From: DASTSN01 sp035760665
GTDB lineage: Bacteria; Bacteroidota; Bacteroidia; Chitinophagales; Chitinophagaceae
NCBI GenBank assembly: GCA_035760665.1
Contig: DASTSN010000016.1
Span: 3,299 to 67,298, forward strand
Length of the DNA: 64,000 nt
Direction of reading: 5' to 3'
Below the pieces are notes generated by a model that saw only the letters and a program-made list of their open reading frames with translations, did no database searches and had not been told where the DNA came from. The position numbers were made by a program, and so were the translations under genes. Positions within the stretch are counted from its first letter, which is position 1. The number at the start of each line of letters is the position of its first letter. Positions 25,306-34,731 of this stretch are shown here, piece after piece.

Positions 25306-26586
25306 CTAGTTGCCTGGCACTACATCATTATATGTAGCTTTTTCGCTACCAATCCGCATTTCATCCTCATAAAATACACGTGTACTGACATTTGATTTCC
25401 AGCCATCACTCCATGCATTCTTGTAAATACCAAACCTGTAAAAATTACCTTTACTTAACCCTGCATATTGGGTTATCCGGTTTACATATTGAAAAATCAA
25501 CGTTCCATTTACCCATACATAAATAAATCCAGTATTATTATTTGCATATTTAATATGGTATACTATTTTATTCCAAGTGTCAGTTTTGTATGGTATACCT
25601 GTATCGTAATCTTTATTAATAACTTTCCCTGAACTGTCATAATTCACCGTTATATAGTAACGTCCATTCCAAGTTCTGATGCCAAATGGAGGGCTTTCTC
25701 CATTTTGAGCATGAGACTGATGGATCAGTTCTGGCGCAACATCAATACCCCAGGTAGCAGACGGCAAGTAAACACTGAAGCCAACCCACCTTTCCACACT
25801 AGGATTACTTTCTACAAAAGTAGGTGTCAACTCACTTCTGGCTCCAAGTCCGACCAAAGGATCAGATTTATATAAGCTAAACTTAATTGAACTTTGCCCA
25901 ACTGCTTTAAAGCTATTATCCTGTACAATGGAATAAGTACAGCAGGAAGCAGAGCTAAGTTCATAAAAAGGATTTGCCCATGTGGTACCTTCAGCATCAG
26001 CCGACCAAAGAATATTTTGGCGAGTAGATGTGGCGGTACTACCAGTGGTGCCACTTGTTGTACCACTCCCACCCGTACCTGTTGTGCCACCGGAAGTTGT
26101 AGTTGACAAAATCACAGAAACATGAACCGTATCAGATGCAGTACCCACAGAATTTTTGGCCGTAAGACGGAACCGGTACTCGCCAGTGACAAGCCCAGTA
26201 ACATTTGTTTTAAGGCTGTTTGCAGCAGCAATTGTAGCAGAGGGCCCAGCTTCTTTCGTCCACAAATAAGATGTGCCACCTGTTGACTGGCTACCATCTA
26301 ACGTAACGCTCCTGACAGCAACAGATACGTTATCACCAGCCGAAACTTTTGGTAAAGTACCAGTGTTAGTACCAGTTGAATTTGGTTGGTTTTGTGTAGA
26401 ATCTGTCGTTGTACCAGAACCACTTGTTGAATCAACAGATGAGGTTGGTCTACGCCAATTAATACCTCTACGGTATCTGTATTCATCAATAGAGGATTGA
26501 TCTTTCTGACAACTGCAAATGAAGACAACTCCTAGTAAAATAGATAGCATTTTACCTTTCCCCAAATAATTTTTTAGGTTTTCCAT
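25306..26586 (-). CDS. Lipoprotein with PKD-like domain and heparin-lyase-I-like jelly roll
   Basis: 426 residues. Signal with lipobox FICSC (Cys about 26). After a Ser/Thr-rich linker comes a PKD/Ig-like domain, about residues 79-160 (SAGDNVSVAVRSVTLDGSQS, YRFRLTAKNSVGTASDTVHV). A second Gly/Ser/Thr linker follows, then a jelly-roll domain from about 195 to the end (NILWSADAEGT, GARSELTP, WVGFSVYLPS, ELIHQSHAQNG, YYITVNYDSSGKV, WNKIVYHIKYANNNTGFIYVWVNGTLI). This pattern is that of heparin lyase I / PL20-type polysaccharide lyases. It is probably exported to the outer membrane surface and trims or releases the polysaccharide made by this locus. Confidence 0.78.
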   Translation of the reverse strand: MENLKNYLGKGKMLSILLGVVFICSCQKDQSSIDEYRYRRGINWRRPTSSVDSTSGSGTTTDSTQNQPNSTGTNTGTLPKVSAGDNVSVAVRSVTLDGSQSTGGTSYLWTKEAGPSATIAAANSLKTNVTGLVTGEYRFRLTAKNSVGTASDTVHVSVILSTTTSGGTTGTGGSGTTSGTTGSTATSTRQNILWSADAEGTTWANPFYELSSASCCTYSIVQDNSFKAVGQSSIKFSLYKSDPLVGLGARSELTPTFVESNPSVERWVGFSVYLPSATWGIDVAPELIHQSHAQNGESPPFGIRTWNGRYYITVNYDSSGKVINKDYDTGIPYKTDTWNKIVYHIKYANNNTGFIYVWVNGTLIFQYVNRITQYAGLSKGNFYRFGIYKNAWSDGWKSNVSTRVFYEDEMRIGSEKATYNDVVPGN

Positions 26587-26819
26587 TGAATATTGTTTTG
26601 CTACTACTAGGCAAGCTTTATACCAAGCCTAATTAATTTAAATCAAGATTTTTGCTTTGTGGAAAAGCTGTTAATCTGATGACAATATCAATGAAAACAG
26701 TTTAAATTAAAATAGTTTATTTACGATTAGCACAAATTGTTTATACTATTTAACAACGTAAACATACGATAAGCAAAAATATAATAATCCATGTAACCCC
26801 TCCTCCATTCTTGGCATAC
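26587..26819. promoter_or_regulatory. 233-base gap upstream of the lyase gene, possible internal promoter
   Basis: On the minus strand TATTTTTG (26781-26774) matches TAnnTTTG, which would allow separate transcription of the lyase and following genes. No -33 TTG lies at the usual distance. The gap is very A+T rich; nothing coding is seen. Confidence 0.3.
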
Positions 26820-27932
26820 TCAATCCTTTGCAAGCAACTGCCAGTATATGTCTATATAGGCCTTTGTTATTCTCTTACTATCAAGATTTTCATACACCCA
26901 TTTCCTTCCATTCTCTCCCATATTCGCTCGTAGTGCTGAATTCATTCGAAGCTTGCCCAGCGCCTGAACAATCTGATCTGGGCTAGACTGATCAACCAAA
27001 AAGCCATTCCATCGATCTTTAACAAGCTCTTCCACACCACCCCCTTTTGATGCAATGACGGGTTTAGCCAAAGCCATATATTCTATAATAGAATTTGATA
27101 ACCCCTCGCTTGGTGTAATCAGTAAACCCACATCTGCAATTTGTAAAATCGATTCTACATTATTTCGGTTACCTAGAAAAAGTATACGTGTATCCAGCAA
27201 TTCTACAGGAACTTTTCTTCGCATCTCCTCTAATTGTGAGCCCTCACCAATTAATAGAAAAATAATTTCAGGCCATTTATGACAGCTGGTTATGGCAGCA
27301 TCAATCATAGTTGGATAGTCTTTTCGCTTTTCAAAAGCAGCCACCATAACAGCGATAAACGAATCTTTCTTATCTCTGCCTAGTATTTTATAAGCAACTA
27401 GTTCCGAATTCTCAAGATTTTCAAACCTGGATAGATCTATTACATTATATATGCAAACAGCCTGACCAGGGCGTATACGATAAGCTTTAATGCCAGCCAT
27501 GGAATTGGCAATCATACAATCAGAAAATAATGCCGAAAGTTTAACTCGTATATAATGTTTGTCAAAAAGATTCATATTCGGATAGGCATTAGCTATAGAA
27601 CTATTTACAAAAACAAAACGTCTCCACAACCTAAGTATTGATAAATATATACTGCTCATTGTACCCCAAGAATGAATGATATCAGGATTAAATTGCTTGA
27701 CTATATTATTGACAGTTCTAAATGATGCTAAATCCTTCTTGTACCTTCTTTTAATAACTGTCAATGTAATGGGCAGGTCATACACATAATTATATTCGAC
27801 AACATCTGTTAGCAGAATAAGGTGAATCTGCACACCTTTTAAATCCCGCAAAAGACCTTTGATAAGCTCAAGCATTCTGCGTTCACGTCCTCCCTTAACA
27901 AGAGAGTCATTAATCATTAAAACTTTCATCAA
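26820..27932 (-). CDS. Glycosyltransferase family 4
   Basis: 370 residues. N-terminal: MINDSLVKGGRERRMLELIK, FNPDIIHSWGTMSSIYLSI (acceptor side). C-terminal: VMVAAFEKRKDYPTMIDA, IFLLIGEGSQLEEMRRKV and PSEGLSNSIIEYMALAKPVIA with the paired Glu of GT4 enzymes, then GVEELVKDRWNGFLVD. A cytoplasmic retaining transferase for one linkage of the repeat unit. Lies 79 bases after the Wzy candidate. Confidence 0.88.
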   Translation of the reverse strand: MMKVLMINDSLVKGGRERRMLELIKGLLRDLKGVQIHLILLTDVVEYNYVYDLPITLTVIKRRYKKDLASFRTVNNIVKQFNPDIIHSWGTMSSIYLSILRLWRRFVFVNSSIANAYPNMNLFDKHYIRVKLSALFSDCMIANSMAGIKAYRIRPGQAVCIYNVIDLSRFENLENSELVAYKILGRDKKDSFIAVMVAAFEKRKDYPTMIDAAITSCHKWPEIIFLLIGEGSQLEEMRRKVPVELLDTRILFLGNRNNVESILQIADVGLLITPSEGLSNSIIEYMALAKPVIASKGGGVEELVKDRWNGFLVDQSSPDQIVQALGKLRMNSALRANMGENGRKWVYENLDSKRITKAYIDIYWQLLAKD

Positions 27933-28011
27933 CTCTTAAGGATAGTACAACCAAAATTGAGAAATTAAAAAATTTTGTCTTTTCATTCTTATAGTATAAG
28001 AAGAATTGACT

Positions 28012-29313
28012 CTACTTAATTTTTAATATTTCGGTTTTATAATAATCAAATTTGTTTTGAGCCATTAATGTCCCAATAAATAAAAAAATCAGTGTGGAAG
28101 TCATTTCACCATTTTGCCCTATACAATACACTAAGACGAAAAAAATAGACGATAAAATCGATGAATGATTTGCAGCTTGTTTTGTTTGAACTGCCAAAGA
28201 TACAATGAGAATTGAATACAATAAGAATCCTATTAACCCTGTTTCGAAAAGTATCAATAAATAACCATTGTGAGGATTGAGTCCATACCCTAAATTTCGA
28301 TACAAAAAACCACCAATTCCAATGCCACAAATTTGTTCAAGTGGAGTTAAATTTAGAAAAGCATGAAATGCATTTCCAGATGCCTCTTCTCTCCAATTCA
28401 TGGCACCCAATGCACTTGCATTATACTCATAACCTAAATTTTTATTTATTACAGCAACAGGTTCATCAATGATGCGCGACATTATTTTGTCAGAAAACGA
28501 ACTACTTAAATTAAAATTATTTTTTAATCCATTAAACAAAGAAAGAATAATGAAAAAGCTGAATAATCCTATTAGAATTAAATTAAGGAACTTACTGATA
28601 TGCTCCCTTGATCGCATGGTTGACCATCCTAGTCCGATGGTAATAACCAGTACACCGAGCAAAGCACTTCTAGAAGTTGACATCAATACCCCCAACAACA
28701 TGACTGGCATAATCAAAATCGTTATTTTATATTTCAGTTTTCCGTAAACAAAATCATTCAAAATAAAAACAAATGCAATACCACATATATAACCAAAGAA
28801 ATTCCAGTTACTTTCAACTAGCGTCCCAATATATGCGGAATAAATTCTCCTTACAGGAAATCCACCATAAACCTTATAGGTGTAAACTAAATCGGCAAAA
28901 CAAATTAAACCCGAAAGAATAATACTTTGTTTTAGGAGGTTATAATCACCTTCCTTCCAATAAAAATAGTAACCGCAAAAAGCTGACAATAGTGATATAA
29001 GGGAAATTTTTAATAACTCAATAGTAAATAAATTGTACGGAACTGAAATGAGCAAAGTATAAACTAAGTAAAGAAAAATCAGCAATGAAAGGCGGTTTGA
29101 AAAAAATGAAGGTGTATTTTTTATTACAGAATCTGCAATAATTCTTGCAAATAAAGCTAAACTGATAATTGCACGCACATTAAGTGGAAGCGCACTCATT
29201 TCAATGTTTATATCTGCTATAATCATTGTAAACAAAAGCACAGCAATATAGCCCGGTTTATATATAAGTGTTATTCCAAATAAAGCTGCACCTATTATCA
29301 AAAAAACAATCAT
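28012..29313 (-). CDS. O-antigen ligase/polymerase family protein (Wzy candidate)
   Basis: 433 residues with about 11-12 membrane helices. The Wzy/WaaL-type periplasmic loop lies late in the protein: GIGGFLYRNLGYG then LNPHNGYLLILFETGLIG, where the His-Asn and downstream Glu are typical. A second polar loop holds SRSALLGVLVITIGLGW. With Wzx and Wzc in the same locus, it is the best candidate for the repeat-unit polymerase. Extremely A+T rich. Ends 80 bases from the next glycosyltransferase start on the other side. Confidence 0.8.
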   Translation of the reverse strand: MIVFLIIGAALFGITLIYKPGYIAVLLFTMIIADINIEMSALPLNVRAIISLALFARIIADSVIKNTPSFFSNRLSLLIFLYLVYTLLISVPYNLFTIELLKISLISLLSAFCGYYFYWKEGDYNLLKQSIILSGLICFADLVYTYKVYGGFPVRRIYSAYIGTLVESNWNFFGYICGIAFVFILNDFVYGKLKYKITILIMPVMLLGVLMSTSRSALLGVLVITIGLGWSTMRSREHISKFLNLILIGLFSFFIILSLFNGLKNNFNLSSSFSDKIMSRIIDEPVAVINKNLGYEYNASALGAMNWREEASGNAFHAFLNLTPLEQICGIGIGGFLYRNLGYGLNPHNGYLLILFETGLIGFLLYSILIVSLAVQTKQAANHSSILSSIFFVLVYCIGQNGEMTSTLIFLFIGTLMAQNKFDYYKTEILKIK

Positions 29314-29319
29314 GATAAC

Positions 29320-30429
29320 TTATAGGATTTTAGCTGCTGAGAAAAGCGTTTCATAATCATTTATCATGTCTTGATAAGAATATTTTTCCAGATAATCACG
29401 ACCAGCCTGTTGGCCTAATAATTTTGCAAATTCAGGATTACCCAGCAACCGATTTATTGTATTTGCTAAAGCATTTTCATCTTTTGGTTTAAAAAGAAGA
29501 CCGTTACAATTATGCTTAATCATACGATTTAATCCAGGTGCATCCGCAGCAATTATAGGCAAACGATGAAACATAGCTTCTAATAGCGCAATTGAAGTTC
29601 CCTCATAATCAGATGCTGTTATATAAAAGTCAGCTGCTACGTAATACAAGGGCATTTGATCTCTAGAAATAGTTCCTACAAAAGAAACATACTTCTCAAG
29701 CTTGTTTACCACCACTTCCTCTTTCAAAGTATCCATCAGCTCGCCATTTCCAGCAAAGACTAGCTTTAATTTATTTGATTGTATTAACTCATGTCCAAGC
29801 TGCTTGAAAGCCCGAATTACTGTGCCGGGATTTTTAATATCAGAAAGTGCACCAACAAATAAAAGCATATTCTCGTCAGGGGCAATTCCAAGTTGTTCAC
29901 GAATTTCCTGCTTCTTCCCAAAATGATTTTCAAATGGAATCAGAGGTGGAATAAACAGTAATTTTTTTATACGAAAAAATTTACCATATTCAGCACAAAT
30001 AGTTTCTGAAACTCCAACCACTGCATAAGCTTTTTTAAAAAAAATACGGTAAGGATACATGAACCTTCTCATTGGGCTTTCGCCTGAATGAATTGTAATT
30101 ATATAGGGCACATTGAAAATGCTACATGCCACAGAAATAACAAACGGGATAACCCACGAAACCGGGGCATAGCTAAGATATACATAGCGTATTCTTTTTC
30201 GCAAGCGAAATATAGTACGGAAAAGCTGAATGCCATAAAATAAGCGAATAGGTTTTTTGATGGACATTGGAATATTCACTGAACGGAGGTTATCTATTGA
30301 ACAACTGCTGAGATAGTAAACAACATCTTGACTGTTTTCTGACTGTTGCTTGAGAAAGTAATAATTAAAAATTTCCATCCCTCCTGTTTTCTCGGGGTAA
30401 ATATGTCCTAGTATATATAAGGCAGCCAT
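29320..30429 (-). CDS. Glycosyltransferase family 4
   Basis: 369 residues. Features are LGHIYPEKTGGMEIFNYYFL at the N-terminus, IITIHSGESPMRRF in the middle, and the GT4 C-terminal domain: LLFVGALSDIKNPGTVIRAF, KLVFAGNGELMDTLKEE, ASDYEGTSIALLEAMFHRLP and GLLFKPKDENALANTI. A cytoplasmic sugar transferase; donor unknown. Six bases separate it from the Wzy candidate. Confidence 0.88.
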   Translation of the reverse strand: MAALYILGHIYPEKTGGMEIFNYYFLKQQSENSQDVVYYLSSCSIDNLRSVNIPMSIKKPIRLFYGIQLFRTIFRLRKRIRYVYLSYAPVSWVIPFVISVACSIFNVPYIITIHSGESPMRRFMYPYRIFFKKAYAVVGVSETICAEYGKFFRIKKLLFIPPLIPFENHFGKKQEIREQLGIAPDENMLLFVGALSDIKNPGTVIRAFKQLGHELIQSNKLKLVFAGNGELMDTLKEEVVVNKLEKYVSFVGTISRDQMPLYYVAADFYITASDYEGTSIALLEAMFHRLPIIAADAPGLNRMIKHNCNGLLFKPKDENALANTINRLLGNPEFAKLLGQQAGRDYLEKYSYQDMINDYETLFSAAKIL

Positions 30430-30453
30430 GTTTAATTTTCGTTTTACTGTTAT

Positions 30454-31452
30454 TCACGACATATTCTGCCTTTCTAATTTTGGCTTGAAAGAACGACTTA
30501 TTTTTTGCGCAATTGAACATACAGCGGGGTATCTCAATAAAGCGAGTTGTAATTGCATTTTACTTGTTGCCAAGCCCGCTTTTTTCAATTGTTGAAACAC
30601 CGGATACGCTTCATTATACTTGAGCATCTTGTAGGAAAGCCGGAAAATTTTTTCCCAATGTTCGATATTAACTTGGTGCCGAATTGATTCATCAACATTA
30701 TATTCTTGACAAAAGAACTGTCTGATTTTATTTATCCCATCGGCATATTTAAATTTTTTATCCGGATCAGCCGGCCTTGAAATGCTATCACCTAAGATTC
30801 GGTATGTGGCAGTACTTTCATCAAGATATTTTACTTTAGTATGCCTGGATATTTCAAGCCACATCGGATAATCTTCCAGATTAAATCCTAAAGAATAAAA
30901 AAGATCAAGATTATTTTTTCCCCGCAAAAGTTCTGTACGAAAGCAGGCTGTCAGTGCGTTAATATGGAATTCTCCAGTCAAAAGTTCATTAAATACATCA
31001 CCATCTTTAATAGTCATTTTATTTTTTCTATTCATATATTCAACTAAGAAACCAGTTTTTTCAAAAAAATAGTTTGCGTCAGTATGCACGAGCCCAAAGT
31101 CAGTATTTTGCTCTAAAAATTCTACTTCCATTTGTAATTTTAGTGGATTATGCCAATAATCATCTCCACTACACATAGCTGTATATTTACCTTCAACATT
31201 TTTTATGATTTCACAGCAATTCAAAACCACCCCTTTATTTGGACCTTTTGGTAATAATTTTACAATTTCAGGATGACTACGTTCATATTCTTCTGCAATT
31301 TTTCGAGTATCATCAGATGATGCATCATCACCTATCCAAACTTCAAAAGGAAAACTGGTTCGCTGGTTTAGTGCAGCTTCAATAGTTTGCCGTATGTATT
31401 GTTCCTGATTATAACACAAAATACCAACACTGGCTAAATAGTTATTGGGCAT
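30454..31452 (-). CDS. Glycosyltransferase family 2
   Basis: 332 residues with a GT-A fold: VGILCYNQEQYIRQTIEAAL, WIGDDASSDDTRKIAEEY (the first Asp pair that binds UDP) and CSGDDYWHNPLKLQ with the metal-binding D-D motif. The C-terminal third is helical. An inverting transferase. The gene start overlaps the end of the Wzx gene by 11 bases, which indicates coupling. Confidence 0.88.
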   Translation of the reverse strand: MPNNYLASVGILCYNQEQYIRQTIEAALNQRTSFPFEVWIGDDASSDDTRKIAEEYERSHPEIVKLLPKGPNKGVVLNCCEIIKNVEGKYTAMCSGDDYWHNPLKLQMEVEFLEQNTDFGLVHTDANYFFEKTGFLVEYMNRKNKMTIKDGDVFNELLTGEFHINALTACFRTELLRGKNNLDLFYSLGFNLEDYPMWLEISRHTKVKYLDESTATYRILGDSISRPADPDKKFKYADGINKIRQFFCQEYNVDESIRHQVNIEHWEKIFRLSYKMLKYNEAYPVFQQLKKAGLATSKMQLQLALLRYPAVCSIAQKISRSFKPKLERQNMS

Positions 31453-32734
31453 GGCTTAATAATAATTTTCTGAATATGACCAAATGAATAATAAAAACAA
31501 TACAATTGCTTAATGCAAAGCCCATTGTTGCTCCTAATGCGCCAAAACGAGAAGTAAAATACCAGCATACAAAGACGTTTAAGCCTGTTCCCACAAACTC
31601 CATAACGATATAGTACTTTGTCATGGTTCTAGCTAGGAAAATGAAACTAAGTACCCAAAAACCCATTTTAAAAAAATCACCAATTAACTGATATAAAAAT
31701 AAATCCTCCATTCCTAGAAAACGCTCGTTAAAAAGAATATGAATAATAAGCGTTCTACACAAAAAAATTAATGATAAGGTGATCAACAGAAAAGGCACCA
31801 TAAATTTATAAACGTAAAATACTTCTTTTCTAACCTCTTGATCAGTTTTTAAACCTGATAATTTGGGCAAATAATAAACACTAAAAGAAGTTGTTAGTAC
31901 CATAAGGTACATCGTTGAAATTCTGTTTATACCTTCCCACAAACCAGCATCACTAAGGGACTGATGTTCAGTAATAAAGTTTCTAATAAAAAGCTGTCCT
32001 AAGGGTACCAATATGGCACTTGTTAGAGCCATCAAAGAAAAGTGACCGAGTTTTAAAGCTGCCGTCCTGCTGAAACGTCCTGTAAAAAACTTTACCTTAA
32101 ACCACTCAGAACGAGATACTAAAAACAGTGTAACAATGAAAATAACAGACTGATAGGTAACCAAAGCCAACAATGCACCATAAACGCCAAAGACTATCGC
32201 CAAGACTATTGAAAACAAAAGCCCAATGATACTGCCAGCAATATTAACAATGACATATTTTTTAAACTCTTTGAAACCATTTATGATAGCGATCAATAAA
32301 GCATTCAGTGCAAATAATATAATGGTAACGCCAAAAATATAAAAAACGGAAACATATTGACTGTCTTTGAGGATTTCAACAGAAAAAAAACGAGCACCAA
32401 AAATTAACAACAGCGCACAACAAACTGATAAAAAAACCGTAATCCAAAAACCTGTAGAGAGAAAAAGCCTATAACGCTTTGGGGAGTCTGCATATTGAGC
32501 AATGTGTTTCGTTATACCCGTATTTATGCCACCTGCAGAAATACTAAGTATAATACTCGAAAAATTATTTAGTTGTCCTAATAAAGCAATACCGGTAGGC
32601 CCAATAATTTTAGCTACCACCTTGACACTTATAAAACCTGTGAGTATCCGCACCAGAGTGGAAACAGCGTTTAGTGAAGAAACCTTAACAAGGTCTGCAG
32701 AAATTATTTTTTTTAGTCTTGAAATCATTTTCAA
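31442..32734 (-). CDS. Oligosaccharide flippase Wzx (MOP superfamily)
   Basis: 430 residues with about 12 membrane helices. The N-terminal segment (KVVAKIIGPTGIALLGQLNNFSSIILSIS) is typical of Wzx/RfbX translocases of the Polysacc_synt type, and the halves mirror each other. It would move the lipid-linked repeat unit to the periplasmic face. Neighbours are AsnB upstream and a GT2 downstream (11-base overlap). Confidence 0.85.
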   Translation of the reverse strand: MKMISRLKKIISADLVKVSSLNAVSTLVRILTGFISVKVVAKIIGPTGIALLGQLNNFSSIILSISAGGINTGITKHIAQYADSPKRYRLFLSTGFWITVFLSVCCALLLIFGARFFSVEILKDSQYVSVFYIFGVTIILFALNALLIAIINGFKEFKKYVIVNIAGSIIGLLFSIVLAIVFGVYGALLALVTYQSVIFIVTLFLVSRSEWFKVKFFTGRFSRTAALKLGHFSLMALTSAILVPLGQLFIRNFITEHQSLSDAGLWEGINRISTMYLMVLTTSFSVYYLPKLSGLKTDQEVRKEVFYVYKFMVPFLLITLSLIFLCRTLIIHILFNERFLGMEDLFLYQLIGDFFKMGFWVLSFIFLARTMTKYYIVMEFVGTGLNVFVCWYFTSRFGALGATMGFALSNCIVFIIHLVIFRKLLLSHAQ

Positions 32735-32799
32735 ACGTACAGATTCGTAAAATATAGCTACCCACTCTAAACTATGGCATTAAATTGTCACTACGATAC

Positions 32800-34710
32800 T
32801 TAATTCATCCACTTTTCGTACCATAACTGAAACATAAAAAAAGACCAAAGTCGTTCTTTTCTTTCATGCTTTCCTTGATAATAGCACCGTTTCATGTTTG
32901 TAACATAATCTAGATTAAAAATTCCCTGGCGCTCGATATAATTGGGATCACAAAAATAATCTATCTGGGGTTTTAATACATTATGCAACCAGATGTCAAC
33001 AGGACTCGCAAAACCCATTTTAGGACGATCCATTAATTTTTTTTCAACATGCTTATGTACAATCTCTTTCAATAAATATTTTCTTTCCCCATTCTTCACC
33101 TTGAATGTTGGCGGCAATTTAGCTGCCCACTCGATAATGTGTTGATCTAAGAATGGTTCTCGCCCCTCCAGGCTTACAGACATAGTGGCTCTGTCCACCT
33201 TTTGAAGAATTCCATCGACCATATGATTTGAAAAATCAGCTGCACAAGCATATGAAAGCAGATCTATCGTGTTGTTTATACTGGGTAAATTAAAAAAAAG
33301 GTCTCGGGCATCTGAATTTTGCAGAAACATTTTATTTATTTCATCTTCAAGATATAACAATGTATTTACTCTGAAAATATTTGAAACAGACGAGTCGGTT
33401 AATACACTTTTTATCTTTTGATATCGAAACTGAAAAAGATTATTTTTATACAGAATAGGAAAAGCTTTCAATGGTGCCCAATTCATTATAAACGATGCAA
33501 TCTTCTTTGGAATTTGTGGTAAAGTTTTCAGTTTCTCATAGTAAGACATCATAGTGGCATATCGGTTGTATCCTCCAAAAATTTCATCCCCGCCATCAGC
33601 AGAAAGCGCAACAGTTACAATATCCCTGGCAATTTTACTCACCAACATAGTTGGAATAGCACTATCATCTGCTAACGGCTCATCGTAATAATAGGGAATA
33701 TGCGGAATCATGTCTAAAGCCTGTTGTTCCGTACAATACAACTCATGATGATCAGTGCCAAGTCTATCTGCAATTCGTCTTGCAAAAGGTGCCTCATCCA
33801 ATTTTTGATCCTGCATCCCAATTGTAAAAGTTTTGATTTTTCGACTTTGATTCTTTTGCAGTAATGCAGTTACGCAGGTGCTGTCATATCCACCGCTTAG
33901 AAAAACACCTACAGGAACATCAGCAACCATTCTATAATTAAAGGCTTTCTCCATTATTCGTTCCGTTTCATCAAGCGCTTCTCGAAAGTCAATATTTATA
34001 ATAGGTTGATTATAATAATTGTTGATATTCCAATACTGGGTGAGCCTAGTCTCGTGCGTTATCAGATTAATTTCTAAAATATGGGCAGGAGGCAACTTGA
34101 AAGCCTCTTGATAAATACTCATTGGTGCAGGTACATATCCTAGCTGGAAATATGCCCGGACAGCCTCATGATTCAAACGCTTTTCAAAAGCAGGATGCTT
34201 TAAAAAAGACTTTAATTCTGAAGAAAAGAGAAATAAGTTGTCTTTCCAGTAATAGTAAAAGGGTTTAACACCGGCCCGGTCTCTGCAACAGGTTAACGTG
34301 TGATTAACTTTATCATAAAGAACAAAGGCAAACATCCCTATAAATCGGCCAACTCCTGCGTACCCCCATTCTTTGAAGGCATAGATGATAACCTCAGTGT
34401 CAGAATTACTTTGAAACTGGTATCCGGCTTTTAGTAAATCATTTTTAATTTCTGCATAGTTGTATATTTCTCCATTAAAAACGATTATATATCTGCCATC
34501 TAAGGATTGCATTGGTTGATTACCGGAAACTGATAAATCAATTATCGATAACCTTCTATGACCCAACCCAATGATATAATCATCAAGCCTTGAATAGTAT
34601 TCACCAGCGGCATCCGGCCCACGATGAATTAGGCAATTAGTCATATCGACCAATACATTTCTGGAAGATGATCGATTGCTCCAATCAATAAAACCGGTTA
34701 TTCCGCACAT
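32800..34710 (-). CDS. asnB: Asparagine synthase-like amidotransferase
   Basis: 636 residues. The N-terminal glutaminase has Cys2 (MCGITGFIDW), HRGPDAAGEYY, VFNGEIYNY and the internal SNSDTEVI. The synthetase half has the PP-loop SGGYDSTCVTALL and ALSADGGDEIFGGYNRY. It would use glutamine to make an amide. In polysaccharide loci such proteins usually amidate uronic acids (for example WbpS in Pseudomonas O-antigens) rather than make free asparagine; I infer that here from context. It is 21 bases from the second propeller gene and 65 from Wzx. Confidence 0.85.
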   Translation of the reverse strand: MCGITGFIDWSNRSSSRNVLVDMTNCLIHRGPDAAGEYYSRLDDYIIGLGHRRLSIIDLSVSGNQPMQSLDGRYIIVFNGEIYNYAEIKNDLLKAGYQFQSNSDTEVIIYAFKEWGYAGVGRFIGMFAFVLYDKVNHTLTCCRDRAGVKPFYYYWKDNLFLFSSELKSFLKHPAFEKRLNHEAVRAYFQLGYVPAPMSIYQEAFKLPPAHILEINLITHETRLTQYWNINNYYNQPIINIDFREALDETERIMEKAFNYRMVADVPVGVFLSGGYDSTCVTALLQKNQSRKIKTFTIGMQDQKLDEAPFARRIADRLGTDHHELYCTEQQALDMIPHIPYYYDEPLADDSAIPTMLVSKIARDIVTVALSADGGDEIFGGYNRYATMMSYYEKLKTLPQIPKKIASFIMNWAPLKAFPILYKNNLFQFRYQKIKSVLTDSSVSNIFRVNTLLYLEDEINKMFLQNSDARDLFFNLPSINNTIDLLSYACAADFSNHMVDGILQKVDRATMSVSLEGREPFLDQHIIEWAAKLPPTFKVKNGERKYLLKEIVHKHVEKKLMDRPKMGFASPVDIWLHNVLKPQIDYFCDPNYIERQGIFNLDYVTNMKRCYYQGKHERKERLWSFFMFQLWYEKWMN

Positions 34711-34731
34711 AGAAAATCTCTGAGTATTTTA

